Origin: Strongylocentrotus purpuratus
Taxonomy: Eukaryota > Echinodermata > Echinoidea > Camarodonta > Strongylocentrotidae
NCBI RefSeq assembly: GCF_000002235.5
Contig: NW_022145607.1
Coordinates: forward strand, 35,315,029 to 35,379,028
Length of the DNA: 64,000 bases
Direction of reading: 5' to 3'
A program made the translations under genes and the position numbers. Shown here piece after piece: positions 24,701-35,192 of the stretch (position 1 is the first letter of the stretch; every line of letters starts with the position of its first letter). The notes under the pieces are model-generated. The model was not told the DNA's origin, made no database searches, and was given only the letters and a program-made list of their open reading frames with translations.

Positions 24701-27700
24701 TCGCTTGAATGAAAGTGAAAATAAGAGAGACAGATAACTGGATACTTAGAGAAAATCTGAAAACTGAACAGTCAAATAAATTAAAATGGCACCATTCTAC
24801 AATGTTTCTTAATTTTCTTCTGATTCTTCTGTTCTGTTTTCAAGTGATTATTTTGAGTCAAATTTGGTCAAAAGTATTATCTTATGTTGATCATTTAAAT
24901 TTTTTTTTTTTTTTTTTTTTTAGGGGGGGGGGGGGTGAGTGTGATTACTTGGCTTTTTATTTGTAACATAATACAAGATAAAAATTTCATTTGCGATCGC
25001 ACAATCTTCAAGTTGTCAAAAACAAAACAAAATTTAAAGGAAGAAATGAAGAATTTAAGCTGACAGAAATTGCTCTCCATCTTTATTATCCATCAGGCTG
25101 AAAAGAGACTTCTACTCACAGGGACACCTCTACAAAACAACCTTCAAGAACTCATCTCCCTATTAGCTTTCACACTGCCAAAGATGTTTGGTGGTAAGGC
25201 AGACGAACTCACCAGAGTTTTCAGTATGAAGGTAGGTATTAGATCTTAAAGGCATCGTTTAACGATGTTAAATCTGCGATGCATGGCCCTTCGTGTTATC
25301 AGTGTCTGTGATATGGTGAAGCCCTAAAAAAAATTGCACTTCAAAATGATCATGAAGTGCCTCAAAAGAGTAAAAATCTTTCCCCCTTTGAGTGACCGGC
25401 TTTACCATACTCATTTTCCCCCATAGACTGCAGTGTTATGAAAACCAATAGAAAAACACCAAATTTGATTTCGATTTTCAATCATAAATATCTTGATAAT
25501 CAGACAGGTGATCAGCTTAAGTCATGGGATTCCTGAATGACCTGAAGGTTTAAATTATCATTGCAGCATGAGCTAAATCCAGGATTTTTTTTAAGGATCT
25601 GAGACAAAGTTACCGGATCCCTTTAATGAACAACCTGTCTCACCTCTAGCATTCAGGTGTGATGTGACTAGCTAAGATTATGAAGTATTAAACCATGAAG
25701 TATGAGATCCCATTCAATATGAGCTTCCAGAGATTACAGAACATAGATTGTTTACATTCAATACCAGAAACTATAGATAGATTATTTCTACTTAAATTGT
25801 GATGACATGTTTCAGAAGAAGCGAGCAATAAGCAAAGAAAGATGACGTCATGAAACCCGTTGAGGCTAAAAAAAGCATTACCTTGTCCCACATGTGCATA
25901 TCTGTGTTGGTGCTTTCTAATGTAATTGTTTCTTGATTTTTTTCTCTTCAACAAAAACATTTCACTTGACTAAACAACCATTGATGATTCTTTTATACCA
26001 CATAATCATTTAAAGGTAATACAAAGCTTTTGGAAATTTTGAAAATTGGGTGATAGTGATTCTTTACAATTTTGATATATTTGGATGCCCCTGTTGATGT
26101 ATTATAAGCACTAGAAAAATAATTATTTACAATTTCATAACTTCAGATTCGATTTTAACCGCGACAACGATCACTGATTATTGTAGAATCGCATATGCTT
26201 CCAATATGTTCATTTGAACCAAATTCACGACCACATACCAAAACTTTGTATTATCTTCAATCCAAATGGCTTTGTCACAATCTTTACCCAAGTGCAGGCT
26301 CATCATAACCAGAAAGTGGTGCAGAAAGTGGGTTAGGTTTAGGGTTGCAATTGGGAATTAATTAGGTTTAGGGTTAGGTAAAGTGATTGGTACAGGTTTG
26401 AAGGTAGGACTTTGGGCAAGTGAAGAGCAATAGACCAGTTCATGGTTAGCACATTACTGCAATGACCCTGAATATCCACAGATCTTCAAAACAAGAAGAG
26501 GTCCCACTTTGTACATTTTGAAATAATCACTCCTACAGCTATGGAGGTGCTTTATAAATAGCCTTTGTTTCCCCTTTTCAAAGAATACTTCCACCAGTGT
26601 ATCATGGAGTGCATTGATTGTGCATGAATGAATAATGATGACATAACTTTCATGAGCACATATCCAGTATTTTGTCTCTGTATTTCAAAATTTGTTCTGC
26701 AATGACCTTTATCTGCTCATGCTCAGACTGCAACCGTGAACTGGCTTATTGTAGTGAGAGCTAGTGTCATAGAACATACAGATTGTTCATAACATACAAA
26801 GCGTTTGTATGAATGGAAAAAGGTAAAGTTTGTATATTCTTTGTCTTTCTTTTGCAGAAACAAAAATCAGAAAACCCTCATGAGCAGAGCAGCTATGAGA
26901 TGGAGAGGATAGCGCATGCTAAACAGATCATGCAGCCATTTTTACTTCGCAGGATCAAAGATGATGTATGTATATGAGTTTGATGCGCAGACCCACAAAT
27001 ATTTAATGTTTTTTTTATTATCATTAATAAAATAATAATATGGTTATTTATTTAACTCGAACCAGAGCAAATAACAGTTCCCATAGAAAGTCTATTTATT
27101 AAGATGGTTATATCTCAGCCAATACTTAACATATTCAATTGGTTTTTCGACATTTGGACATTATTTTTGATGCTCTTTCGGAAATTGAAGAAAAAATTGA
27201 GAAATTCTAAAAATAGATATTTGATGATGTCACACTTCACCACTCTATTGTCACCGGAATACCTTGAAAACTTGTGATTAAGAGAAAAAAAGTCCTGCAA
27301 CATTTTGATAGGGAAACATTTAAAGGGATGAAACCTCCCTCCCCCTTTCCACTCTCATTGAGGTTATTTGATTACCACATATTCAGTAAGGACAAATCAG
27401 TCATGCCCCAAATCAACATCCTTTTTTCTATCAGGTACTAAGCCAGCTACCGAAGAAGAAAGAACGGGTCGAGCATGTCGAGATGACAGAAGAACAGAAG
27501 AAAGGTTACAATGACCTTGTGGCGTCCATTTCCAAAGAGATCAAGAGCTCAGAGAATAAAGCTGGCAAGATGTCCTGCGCCATGATGGAACTCAGGAAGC
27601 AGGCCAACCATCCACTTCTTCGTAGAGGTCACTATGACAACCAGAAGCTGAGGAAAATGGCCAAGCTAATGATGGATGTAAGTTTAGATCTCTCTCTCTC

Positions 27701-30700
27701 TCTTTCTTACTCTTGCGTAATGTCTCTTTGTCTCGCAGTGCCTCATCTTTCTTTGTTTCTTTCTCTGTTTCTCGTTCTTCCTCTCCCTTTCTCTTTCTAC
27801 CTCTACAGTCTCTCCCTTTCTGTCTGACGACGTGTGTTTGTCTTATCTTTCTCTCTCGCTCTCTCTAACTTGCTGTCTCTCTTCACCCTTCTTATAAAGA
27901 GCCATGCTTTTTATGGAACATTTTTTTATCTAATGTTCTTCCACACTTGCATAATAACAATGATAACGCTCTTCCCAGAACTCAACCTTCTCTTTAAAGA
28001 CACTCACTAGTCAGCTCTCATGGGGAAATCGACACCGTTAGGGTGTTTACCTAATAACAGGTGTTGTCAATCACCAGGGTTAGCGTTTAGTTTTATGACC
28101 ATTAGACCTTATGTAATGCTTTGCTTTTCCGTCACCCAGAGAATCTCAAGTATTCTCTGAGATATTAGGGGGGGAATTCTTGACTGGCCAACGGGTTTGC
28201 TGTGTGCAGATTTGTACTCCCATTAATGGTATTTCCACCAAGTCTGGTGTCAGCGAATTATGGCCTTCTGCACATGGAAACTGACGAGTGACTCCCTTTA
28301 ACTTTATCTTTGACAGGAGCCTACCCATTACGATGCCAATGAGGAGTACATCTATGAAGACATGGAGGTGATGAGTGATTATGAGCTTCACAGATTGTGC
28401 CATGAATATAGTGGCCTACGAGAGTACAGGCTGGACCAGGACCTGGTCACACAGTCAGGAAAGTTCCAGCTCCTGGATAAGATGCTGGCTGACCTTAAGG
28501 AGCAGGTGAGTAGACACTTCATGGAGCTGTGTACCATTGATCCAATAAACATAATAATACAGGCCTGATAATTACCCTATTTAAATCGGCTTCCCAATTT
28601 TTTATATTTTTTTTCCAGATTTTTTTTTCTAGTTTTTTTTTTCTTCCCAATTTTTTTGTCCCCAATTTTTGTTTTTCTTTTTTTTACCTGATTAAAAAAA
28701 AAAAACATTCCTGTTTTTATCCCAATACTCCCCCTATTTTCTCTATTCCCTATTTTCCCCCAATTTTCTTACTCAAAAGGGATAGAATTTTGTTAGATTT
28801 TTTTCCCCCCGAATCCTCTTTTTTTTTACTCAACTGGGCGTGGTTGAGGAACCCCCCCCCCCTTTTTTTTTAGTGCTCACTATCACCCCTGATAATAGTA
28901 AACCATTCTTGTATAGCACATAACACTTAGCTATTTGCTTAGGATGATAAAGAAAAAGAAAAGGGAGAGAGAAAATAGGTTACTGATTTCCTTTTATCTT
29001 TTTACCAACTGGAATAAAATTGTTTAAAGGGCAGACTTAATCAATCTATTCTATTAATGTTTACAAGAGATTCCTGGGGGGGGGGGGGGCATTGTCATTT
29101 GTTAAGTGCTTTGAGACATTGTTTGTGTATTCAGAAATTAATAATTTGTTGTTTTCGAATCGTTTTCATGCACAGGGAAGTCGAGTGCTTCTCTTCAGTC
29201 AGTTTGTAATGGTCCTCGATATAGTACAAGAATATCTCAAGATCAGAGGACACAAGTTTGTCCGCATGGATGGACAGACACCCGTTGCAGAGAGGTGAGA
29301 AATAATCCTTTTTCCTTTCTTCCTTCGGAGTAGCAGAAATATATTCATTATTCATTAGCAGTTGTACCTTCCTTTTCAATGCTTTTCTACCTTTATTTGA
29401 AGTGCTGAAAACTGAAGATGATCATAATTGGATTTAAAGATACTAGTGTATGTCCCTTTTGCAGCCACATCAAACTCTGTAGGACTTTGTAGGTTTTATG
29501 AATATGTCATGGATGTCCTATCTGTGAAATTTAAACATGAGCAGTGTACTTATATTCAAATTATGCAAGGAACCTGTTTACCTTCTAGACTTCGCTGCCA
29601 GATACTATTGAGTGACTGACAGACATCTTTTTTTCTTTGATAATAACATGCATAAAATGAGCTGTAACAGGTGCATGAGCATTTGTCTACATCAATAACC
29701 AACTACGGGTACTTGTAATGGCCAAAATTGAACTGATTGAATCTTTGTGCAGCACAAAATGTCCGACCATTCTGGTATAAGGGTTTGAAAATCAGACTAT
29801 TAATTAGGTGATTGCAATCACTTAAGTCAATTTGAAAACTAATGGTCGTTATTTTCCCTCTAAAAGCCATTTTCAAGCCCTTTCGTTTTTGAGGGAAGTT
29901 CTAATTACTATTGTCTTTCTAATGCCGTTTGAATTTAAAGATAAAGGTGAGTTCTGGTAAAAAAAAAGAAAATGAATTCTCACAGAATCAAACGAAACTT
30001 ACACTGAATGTTCAAGATTACAAATAAATGTCATTTGCCAAACAATTTTGGTAGAAGATGTATACTGGCTGAGTAATGAGCATAGAAAGATTAGGAAATC
30101 AAGGTTTGTAGCCCCGACACCATTTGTGTAGTCCCATATACATATTTCTCTGTACAGTGCTTGTTACTTTACCAAGACTGGGCCAAATTTATTTTGATTT
30201 TGATGACTCCAGAACTTTGCAGTAAACACCAATACTTATATGTTACATGATCAATTTTTTCTGATCCTTTCCACACCTTTTCTTTCACAATGCAATCGCA
30301 TGACCAGAACGGATCTTTATCTTTAACCTGTTCATTCTTTTGGCCTGCAAATGGGACAAAGTACCTTTGAGGCAAATGCATCTTATTAATGAATGACTCA
30401 CACTAGGACTCACACCTGATTTGTGATTGCTTAATACATCTAGAGCACAGCTGATTGACAAGTTCAACAAGAATGACTCTGTCTTCATCTTCATGCTATC
30501 GACTCGAGCTGGTGGCGTGGGCATCAACCTGACTGCAGCTAACACTGTCATCCTACATGATATAGACTTCAATCCCTACAATGACAAACAAGCTGAAGAT
30601 AGATGTCATAGAGTCGGACAGACTAGGTATGTACCTGCCTGCCAGGAAAGTTTTAATCAGCCCTGGGGGGTGTTTCACAAAGATCCTAAGTTGAACTTAT

Positions 30701-32679
30701 CTCTAAGTTGGATTTAACAATTATGGAAAGCCGTTAGCATCTATGAAAATATTTTGTAAAAGTTAATTTGAATGGCATAAAATGTTGATTCATTCAAATC
30801 ATTCATATTTTATATTATCAAGGAGATTTCATGTTCTTGATGTGGAATTTATAAAAAAGTCTAAAATACTTCAATTTTCACTTTTAAATATATTTTATTT
30901 TAAGGCTAAAAATGGCTCTCCATAACTTTTAAGTCCAACTTAGAGTTTAGTTTGACGTAGGATCTTTGTGAAACACCCCCCTGATGAAATTGTTATTTTA
31001 TTTTGTGTGATTGTCTGGTTCTTGACTTTCAGGAACACTTTTGAGCTACGTAACTGATATCAGATGGGGTCAATTTTTTTTCTCCATTCATTTACAATTT
31101 TACATACATAAGAAACATGGGGTCAAGTTGTGGTTTTGGGCTTTTCTACAATGTATCTTGTAGAGTCTCCCACAGCTGCCAACTAGTACGGATTTCCTGT
31201 AATTGGTACAGAAATTAACGATCATTACGGAATGTTGTCTAAACTTATGTTGTTTTTTGTTGTTGCATAAATATAATTTATTGTAGCGAGTGCTGTGCAG
31301 TATGGTGGTATTCTCTTAATAGAAGCCAATTTTTCATGGAAAACTGATGTGTTGTCATGACCTGACAATCAACATTTAGCAACTTTTTGTGAGTAAAATC
31401 ACCAAAATTTCAAACAATCATGTGCATATGCATCTGCGCAGTGTTGGCATGCCGTTTTATTTTTAGATTCATAGCCCTTAGCGCCGCTTAGGAAATTACC
31501 GATTTATTCCCAAAATTACTGATTTTGAGCCTTGTAAATATTGGTTTTCTGTTCTGGAGGTTGGCAGCTCTGGTACCTTCCTGCCAGGGGGTGTTTCACA
31601 AAACTTGTCATCAGTGACAAATGACAATTCTTGTTATAAGGTACTGAAATCCTTGCTTCTGATTGGTTATCACCAGATTTTTCACTGATTTTTGTCGGCC
31701 TTTTAGGCCGTGATGCATTGTTGTTCTTTTATTCTAAATAAAACCATTATCAATTCAATTCAATTCAATCATGCCTGATATTTAACAGTACTTAATTATT
31801 GTGCATATATTTTCCCAGGGAAGTGAGTGTAATACGCCTTGTGAGTAAGCAGACGATAGAGGAAGGGATGTTATCCTGTGCCAAGTACAAACTCAAGCTA
31901 GAAAAACAGATGACCAGTGGAATCTCAGGTAAGCAGTCCAAGTCAAGTAAAGACCTTTCAAGATCCTCACAGTATACAGGCCTGATAATTACTTGATTTA
32001 AATCGGTTTCGTGATTTTTTCTTTCTCCGCTGATTTTATTATTATTATTTTATTTAATTCCTGATTTTATCCTTATTTCCTTATTTTTGCTGATTTTTTC
32101 CAAATTTTCTCATTCAAAAGGGGGAATTTTGTTAGATGCCATTTTTTTAATACTCAAGGGGGAGGGGGTGCTTGAGGAAACCCCCACTTTTTTTAGTGCT
32201 CACTATCACCCCAAGTATGATAAAACATGTTTCAGTATTAAACATGCAGAGAAACCAAGTGATGTTGTATTATCATGAGTATTCATTTTGTTTTCGATTA
32301 CAGTAGTTGTTGTATAATCAATAAGTGTTGGATCCAGAATTGAATGTTGAGGTGGGAAGGGGAAAGGGCATGTAAAAGTCGGTCAATACTGTCCCTGAGA
32401 TGCCAACCAGTACGATTAAATCATATTGTAGTACGATAATAAGAGTGAAATACAATCTTAAAATCTTAAAATACAATTTTTCATCTTTAAAAAAAAATAA
32501 AAAATTATGAGGCCAAAAAAGAAATAAACGAAAACATTTGCAATGATGAATAATCCAAATCATCATCATCAATACATATTTTAACGGTATGTTTCTCTAA
32601 TTTCTATCTTTCAGGTGAAGAAGGAAAGGATGAAGATAAAGACATTGCTAGTCTGCTCAGGGATGCTCTTGATTTATGA
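11545..32679 (+). CDS. SMARCAD1: SWI/SNF-related DEAD/H-box chromatin remodeller, complete
   Basis: Fun30-family ATP-dependent nucleosome remodeller, nuclear; known roles are DNA-end resection and heterochromatin upkeep. Coding exons: 11545-11746, 12576-12731, 13613-14079, 15794-15883, 16830-17292, 18646-18902, 19686-19897, 21488-21578, 22952-23187, 23508-23643, 25097-25231, 26858-26965, 27435-27677, 28317-28505, 29176-29294, 30444-30626, 31819-31928, 32615-32679. Phases close throughout (3462 nt, 1153 residues plus TGA; human is about 1026). I prefer the ATG at 11545 (A at -3, G at +4; [16 protein letters not shown] resembles the human start) over the in-frame ATG at 11515, which has T at -3. 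All helicase motifs are present. No frameshift or missing catalytic residue seen. The extra length lies in the acidic and basic linker of exon 5. Confidence 0.95.
11747..12575. other. SMARCAD1 intron 1
   Basis: AT-rich; nothing recognised. Confidence 0.5.
12872..13058. mobile_element. MITE with CAGTCAAACCTGTC ends
   Basis: Begins ACAGTCAAACCTGTCTATAG and ends GCAGGTTTGACT; inner TGTAGACAGGTGGTC repeats. A second copy is at 15592-15757. Confidence 0.8.
13254..13396. mobile_element. MITE family F (GTTTCACAAA ends)
   Basis: GTGTTTCACAAAACTTGTCA ... AGGCTTTGTGAAACGGGTCC; about 140 bp with complementary ends. Six further copies lie in this window. Confidence 0.85.
13613..15883 (+). CDS. SMARCAD1: SMARCAD1 exons 3-4: acidic Ser-rich region and CUE-type ubiquitin-binding domain
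   Basis: Exon 3 encodes a Ser/Asp/Glu-rich stretch ([17 protein letters not shown]) and a basic [11 protein letters not shown] patch. It then opens a CUE-like helix bundle ([15 protein letters not shown]) completed by exon 4 ([20 protein letters not shown]), residues about 261-300. Human SMARCAD1 has two CUE domains; I can place only one here with confidence. The exon 4 donor is AAG|GTTTGC. The reading frame stays open for another 77 nt to a second possible GT, but only the earlier donor gives phase 0 into exon 5. Confidence 0.85.
14096..14477. mobile_element. TTAA MITE family A
   Basis: Starts after TTAA at 14092 (AGATAAACTTGAGTTCTGG), 16 nt downstream of the exon 3 donor. The right end is worn (GACCAGATTCAAATTCTTT). 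Confidence 0.75.
14847..15140 (+). mobile_element. tRNA-derived SINE
   Basis: A-box-like GCTCAGTCAGTAGAGTG, CCGCCTCACAACC, and B box GGTTCGAACCC, then an unrelated body and the tail AAATTTGGAGTGGATTTTAA with ATT repeats. The same tail stands alone at 56352-56425. The long 3' body shows it is a SINE and not a tRNA gene. Confidence 0.75.
15592..15757. mobile_element. MITE with CAGTCAAACCTGTC ends, copy 2
   Basis: ACAGTCAAACCTGTCAACAG ... GCAGGTTTGATTGTA. It ends about 35 nt before SMARCAD1 exon 4. Confidence 0.8.
16480..16666. mobile_element. TTAA MITE family D
   Basis: TTAA at 16476-16479 and 16667-16670; AGCCCCACTGTCCTACTTA ... ACTTATAAGCT. Confidence 0.85.
16830..19897 (+). CDS. SMARCAD1: SMARCAD1 exons 5-7: charged linker and helix-hairpin-helix-like segment
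   Basis: Exon 5 (residues 306-459) begins [20 protein letters not shown], a hydrophobic patch followed by a probable nuclear localisation signal. It includes an 11-Asp run encoded by a GAC/GAT microsatellite (17070-17102). Exon 6 ends with [20 protein letters not shown]...RPFDDFADL, corresponding to the human IGELTLIPQCSQKKAQKI...RPFNSWEAL segment, an HhH-like fold just before the motor. Exon 7 ([20 protein letters not shown]) leads into the ATPase. Confidence 0.9.
17293..18645. other. SMARCAD1 intron 5
   Basis: 1.35 kb, AT-rich, with a T-rich patch at 18330-18410. Nothing recognised. Confidence 0.5.
19358..19507. mobile_element. MITE family F
   Basis: GGGGCCCGTCTCACAAAGCC ... ACAAGTTTTGTGAAACGCCCCC, opposite orientation to 13254-13396. 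Confidence 0.85.
20570..21235. repeat. Dispersed repeat with GAGCCAATGAACTGATTAGA, tandem sub-units
   Basis: TATCTTGCAGAGCCAATGAA followed by GGGTCATGAGGTCA recurs three times here (about 20709, 20861, 21019), once at 23285-23458 and once at 36243-36540. Class unclear. Confidence 0.75.
21488..26965 (+). CDS. SMARCAD1: SMARCAD1 exons 8-12: ATPase lobe 1 (SNF2_N)
   Basis: Exon 8 gives [14 protein letters not shown] and the first half of motif I. The Walker A sequence DEM|GLGKT (Lys at about residue 650) is split exactly by the exon 8/9 junction. Exon 9 carries [19 protein letters not shown] (motif Ia). Exon 10 carries the Walker B box DEGH (about 750-753) and [14 protein letters not shown]. 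Exon 11 carries motif III ([19 protein letters not shown]). Exon 12 carries [16 protein letters not shown]. The order and spacing are those of Fun30/SMARCAD1 rather than other SNF2 families. Confidence 0.95.
21993..22110. repeat. Foldback repeat, about 43-bp arms
   Basis: GACTTAACTCCGTTTCGTTG (left) pairs with its reverse complement in 22067-22110 around a 31-nt loop. It lies in SMARCAD1 intron 8. Confidence 0.85.
22170..22950. other. Rest of SMARCAD1 intron 8
   Basis: G-tract and C-tract at 22183-22231, then AT-rich sequence without a recognised element. Confidence 0.5.
23285..23458. repeat. Dispersed repeat (GAGCCAATGAACTGATT), single unit
   Basis: Matches the 20570-21235 units. It ends about 50 nt before SMARCAD1 exon 10. 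Confidence 0.75.
23703..24216. mobile_element. MITE with CCAGAGCTGCCAACC ends
   Basis: CCCAGAGCTGCCAACCATTA ... GAGGTTGGCAGTTCTGGTG. A related copy is at 31165-31577 and a fragment at 32398-32480. Confidence 0.75.
24240..24570 (+). repeat. Dispersed repeat, copy 2
   Basis: Same sequence family as 1-310; immediately follows the preceding MITE. Confidence 0.75.
24571..25096. other. Rest of SMARCAD1 intron 10
   Basis: Contains a T22G11 run at 24900-24935; otherwise nothing recognised. Confidence 0.5.
25250..25622. mobile_element. TTAA MITE family B
   Basis: TTAA at 25246-25249 and 25623-25626; AGGCATCGTTTAACGATG ... GTTACCGGATCCCT. Same family as 46837-47223 and 52172-52548. It starts 18 nt after the exon 11 donor. 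Confidence 0.88.
26014..26259. mobile_element. TTAA MITE family C
   Basis: Starts AGGTAATACAAAGCTTTTGG after TTAA; right end AACTTTGTATTATCTTCAA is worn. It is an internally shorter relative of 49686-50187. Confidence 0.8.
26260..26857. other. Rest of SMARCAD1 intron 11
   Basis: Contains GGGTTAGGTTTAGGG-like short repeats at 26325-26375; otherwise unassigned. Confidence 0.5.
27055..27300. repeat. Dispersed repeat (ATCTCAGCCAATACTTAACA), copy 1
   Basis: Shared with 32822-33207 (two inverted copies) and 53945-54260. It serves as an uninterrupted reference for the insertion at 54050. Confidence 0.85.
27435..32679 (+). CDS. SMARCAD1: SMARCAD1 exons 13-18: ATPase lobe 2 and C terminus
   Basis: Exons 13-14 hold the protrusion and linker ([36 protein letters not shown]) typical of SMARCAD1. 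Exon 15 holds motif IV ([16 protein letters not shown]). Exon 16 holds motif V ([20 protein letters not shown]) and motif VI ([15 protein letters not shown], arginine fingers about 1088 and 1091). Exon 17 holds the brace ([15 protein letters not shown]). Exon 18 ends [12 protein letters not shown] and TGA at 32677-32679, matching the human DIATLLKTSMGL end. Confidence 0.95.
27678..28316. other. SMARCAD1 intron 13
   Basis: CT-rich at 27686-27880; otherwise unassigned. Confidence 0.5.
28560..28900. mobile_element. Element with CAGGCCTGATAATTACC end
   Basis: ACAGGCCTGATAATTACCCT ... GTGCTCACTATCACCCCTGA. Same ends at 31977-32225, 59318-59598 and (half) 48645-48715. The CAGG...CCTG ends suggest hAT-like; the interior is T-rich. 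Confidence 0.65.
29645..29905. repeat. Dispersed repeat shared with 42374-42628
   Basis: GAGCATTTGTCTACATCAAT and CCATTTTCAAGCCCTTTCG occur here and in inverted orientation at 42374-42628. Confidence 0.8.
29939..30322. mobile_element. TTAA MITE family A
   Basis: TTAA at 29935-29938 and 30323-30326; AGATAAAGGTGAGTTCTGG ... GACCAGAACGGATCTTTATCT. It ends about 120 nt before exon 16. Confidence 0.85.
30664..30982. mobile_element. MITE family G (GGGGTGTTTCACAAAGATCC ends)
   Basis: GGGGGGTGTTTCACAAAGAT ... ATCTTTGTGAAACACCCCCC; about 320 bp. A second copy at 45666-46320 is split by a family A element. Confidence 0.88.
31165..31577. mobile_element. MITE with CAGAGCTGCCAAC ends, copy 2
   Basis: CCCACAGCTGCCAACTAGTA ... 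GAGGTTGGCAGCTCTGG. Confidence 0.7.
31588..31700. mobile_element. MITE family F, truncated
   Basis: GGGGGTGTTTCACAAAACTT to about GATTTTTGTCGG; the right end is lost to AATAAA/ATTCA-rich sequence. Confidence 0.7.
31977..32225. mobile_element. Element with CAGGCCTGATAATTAC end, copy 2
   Basis: CAGGCCTGATAATTACTTGA ... TAGTGCTCACTATCACCCC, in the last SMARCAD1 intron. Confidence 0.65.
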
Positions 32680-32821
32680 TGATACACCCTGTATCATCAC
32701 TACCTCGTATTCCTTCATGTGCATTCTACTATAAAGAATTACCTCGTTCGTATTCACGAGTTGGATTGAACCGAATGAACCACTCACATGGTTACTTACT
32801 GGATATGACGCTGAGTAGTAA

Positions 32822-33207
32822 TCAATAGAGTACCAAAGCTGTGACATCATAAAAATCTATTTTTACAATTTCTCCTTCATTTTCTGAAGGAGCATAACAA
32901 ATAATGTCCAAATGTCGAAAACCAGTTGAAAATGTTTTGGCTGAGATATGACCATCTTAATGAATAGAGTTCGTATAGGATCTCAGTGTTATTTTGCTCT
33001 GGTTCATAACATTAGGAACCAGAGCAATATAACACTGAGCTCCTATAGAAAATCTTTTCATTCAGATGGTAATATCTCAGCTAATACTTAACATTTTCAA
33101 TTGGTTTTCTATATTTGGACATTATTTTTGATGCTCTTACGGAAAATGAAAAAAATATTACGAAATCTAAAAAAATATTTTTGATGACTTCACACTTCAC
33201 CACTCTA
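32822..33207. repeat. Head-to-head inverted pair of a dispersed repeat, about 180-bp arms
   Basis: Left arm (32822-33005) runs GTGACATCATAAAAATCT ... GCTCTGGTTC. Right arm (33012-33207) runs GAACCAGAGCAATATAACAC ... TTTTTGATGACTTCACACTT. It begins about 140 nt after the SMARCAD1 stop. Confidence 0.9.
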
Positions 33208-33540
33208 TATGACGATGAGCCTGAGCTGTGTGTGATACAAGCTTGCCTGCCAGTGAAGAAGAAAATAATATATTTTTAGAATGTGTGTTATTTTGGTATG
33301 TGAAATTCGCAAGCCCCCAAAGAAAGTTATCTCTGATACATGTCTTTGAGTTTGATGTAATTCCATTCCCACATTTGGAAAGGGTCCTGTAACATGGAGA
33401 ATTGACTTACAATCAATCATAAAAATCTATTGTAGATATCTTCAGTCTTGCTGCAATTAATTGCATATTTCCACGCCTTGTATCTATCTGTACATGAAAT
33501 TTATTTATAGTTACAACTGATTGAAGAAGATGTAATTAAT

Positions 33541-33869
33541 CTGGGGGGTGTTTCATAAAGCTGTGTGTAAAGTTACGAATGACTTTACCAATGATTTAAA
33601 TATGAAGAGCCAAATGGAATGTCCAAAAAAAATTTCTGACATTTTAACAAAGCATGACCGTATTTCCCATAATCTCAATTAAATTGTAGCCAAAAATACA
33701 CTTTGCATCAAAATGTTTTGTTAATAATGATAAGCTTAATCTACATCTGCATATTTCAACTTTAGCTTATGCAATTAAAGCATTTGAGAATCCCATTTAG
33801 CTCTTCATATTCAAGTCATTCGTAAAGTCGTGCGTTACTTTACGCAAAGCTTTATGAAACACCCCCTGG
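33541..33869. mobile_element. MITE family H (GGGGTGTTTCATAAAGC ends)
   Basis: GGGGGGTGTTTCATAAAGCT ... AAGCTTTATGAAACACCCCC; inner GTAAAGTTACGAATGACTTTA also inverted. Confidence 0.88.
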
Positions 33870-34017
33870 GGAGATGAAATTAATCATAATTGTTAATGTT
33901 ACAGGACCCAGGTATTCAATACACTGTGCAATGCTTGAACATGGACAAATCCACCTGCATGTATTAAACCAAGGGACAATGAGATATGCCTCAGTCACAC
34001 AAAGAAGCTAACTCTAA

Positions 34018-34170
34018 TCTGGGGGGTGTTTCACAAAACTTGTCATCAGTGACAAATGACAGTTTTTGTTATAAGCTACTGAAATCCTTGCTTCTGATTG
34101 GCTGTCAACAGATTTGTCACTGATTTTTGTCATTTGTCATTGAAAAAAGGCTTTGTGAAACGGGTCCCTG
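34018..34170. mobile_element. MITE family F
   Basis: GGGGGGTGTTTCACAAAACT ... GGCTTTGTGAAACGGGTCCC. Confidence 0.88.
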
Positions 34171-34358
34171 ATCTATTCTTGGCAATCGAGTCCTGATCAT
34201 AGTTTGGTCCCTTGTTGGTCTCGTTGGTATGACTTGGGTATTACTCTGACAAAGAGGGTTTGAAGAAGGATCAATCTAACTTTTGGAGGCATTATTCCTT
34301 TTTCTTTCTAGCAAGGCAAGTTTAGATATGCTGCTCGATGAATGGCAACTGCGCTTAA

Positions 34359-34727
34359 AGATAAACTTAAGTTCTGGTAAAAAAAAAGAAAATGAATTTT
34401 CACAGAATCAAACGAAACTTACGCTGAATGTTCAAGATTACAAATAAATGTCATATGCTAAACAATTTTGAAGAAAATGTATACCGGCTGAGTAATGAGC
34501 ATAGAAAGATAAGGAAATCAAGGTATAGTAGCCCCGACACCATTTGTGTAGTCCCATATACATCCTTCTGTGTACAGTGCTTGTTACTTTACCAAGACTG
34601 GGCCAAATTTATTATGATTTTGATGACTCCAGAACCTTGCAGTACACACCAATACTTATGTGCTAGATGATCAACTTTTCTGATCCATTCCACAATGCAA
34701 TCGAATGACCAGAACTCAACTTTATCT
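34359..34727. mobile_element. TTAA MITE family A
   Basis: TTAA at 34355-34358 and 34728-34731; AGATAAACTTAAGTTCTGG ... CAGAACTCAACTTTATCT. Confidence 0.88.
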
Positions 34728-35005
34728 TTAACTGAGTTCTGAGTTACAAGATACAAAAATGTGAAGTGTATTACACATACATCATGTATCATTTAATGCA
34801 GTAGCTTATCCACAGCATATCTGAACTAGGCCTTAAAGTCTACCTGAATGTGTATATCGTATTGCTATTCTCAATTCTTTGAATGGTCAGAGATATTGCT
34901 GGATACTGATCTGCATTGTGACAGTATTTGCAGGAAGACTGTGGAAAAGGTCAACAGTTACCGGTAAAGGGACCAAATGCCAACACAATTTGTTCATTGT
35001 CTTAA

Positions 35006-35192
35006 AGGCCCACTGCACTACTTGTAGCTACTTGCGCCCTCTCTTTATTAAACAATGCCTAATCGGTGACCATTGGTCCCCCATGATCCTCTTTTTCTGA
35101 TGTTAACTGAGAGCTGATTTGATGAGATAACCACCTGTCCAGTGACCTTGCAGGGCCGTCTAATCCCTCCTGTAAACTAGTACTGATAAGCC
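35006..35192. mobile_element. TTAA MITE family D
   Basis: TTAA at 35002-35005 and 35193-35196; AGGCCCACTGCACTACTTG ... TACTGATAAGCC. Confidence 0.88.
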
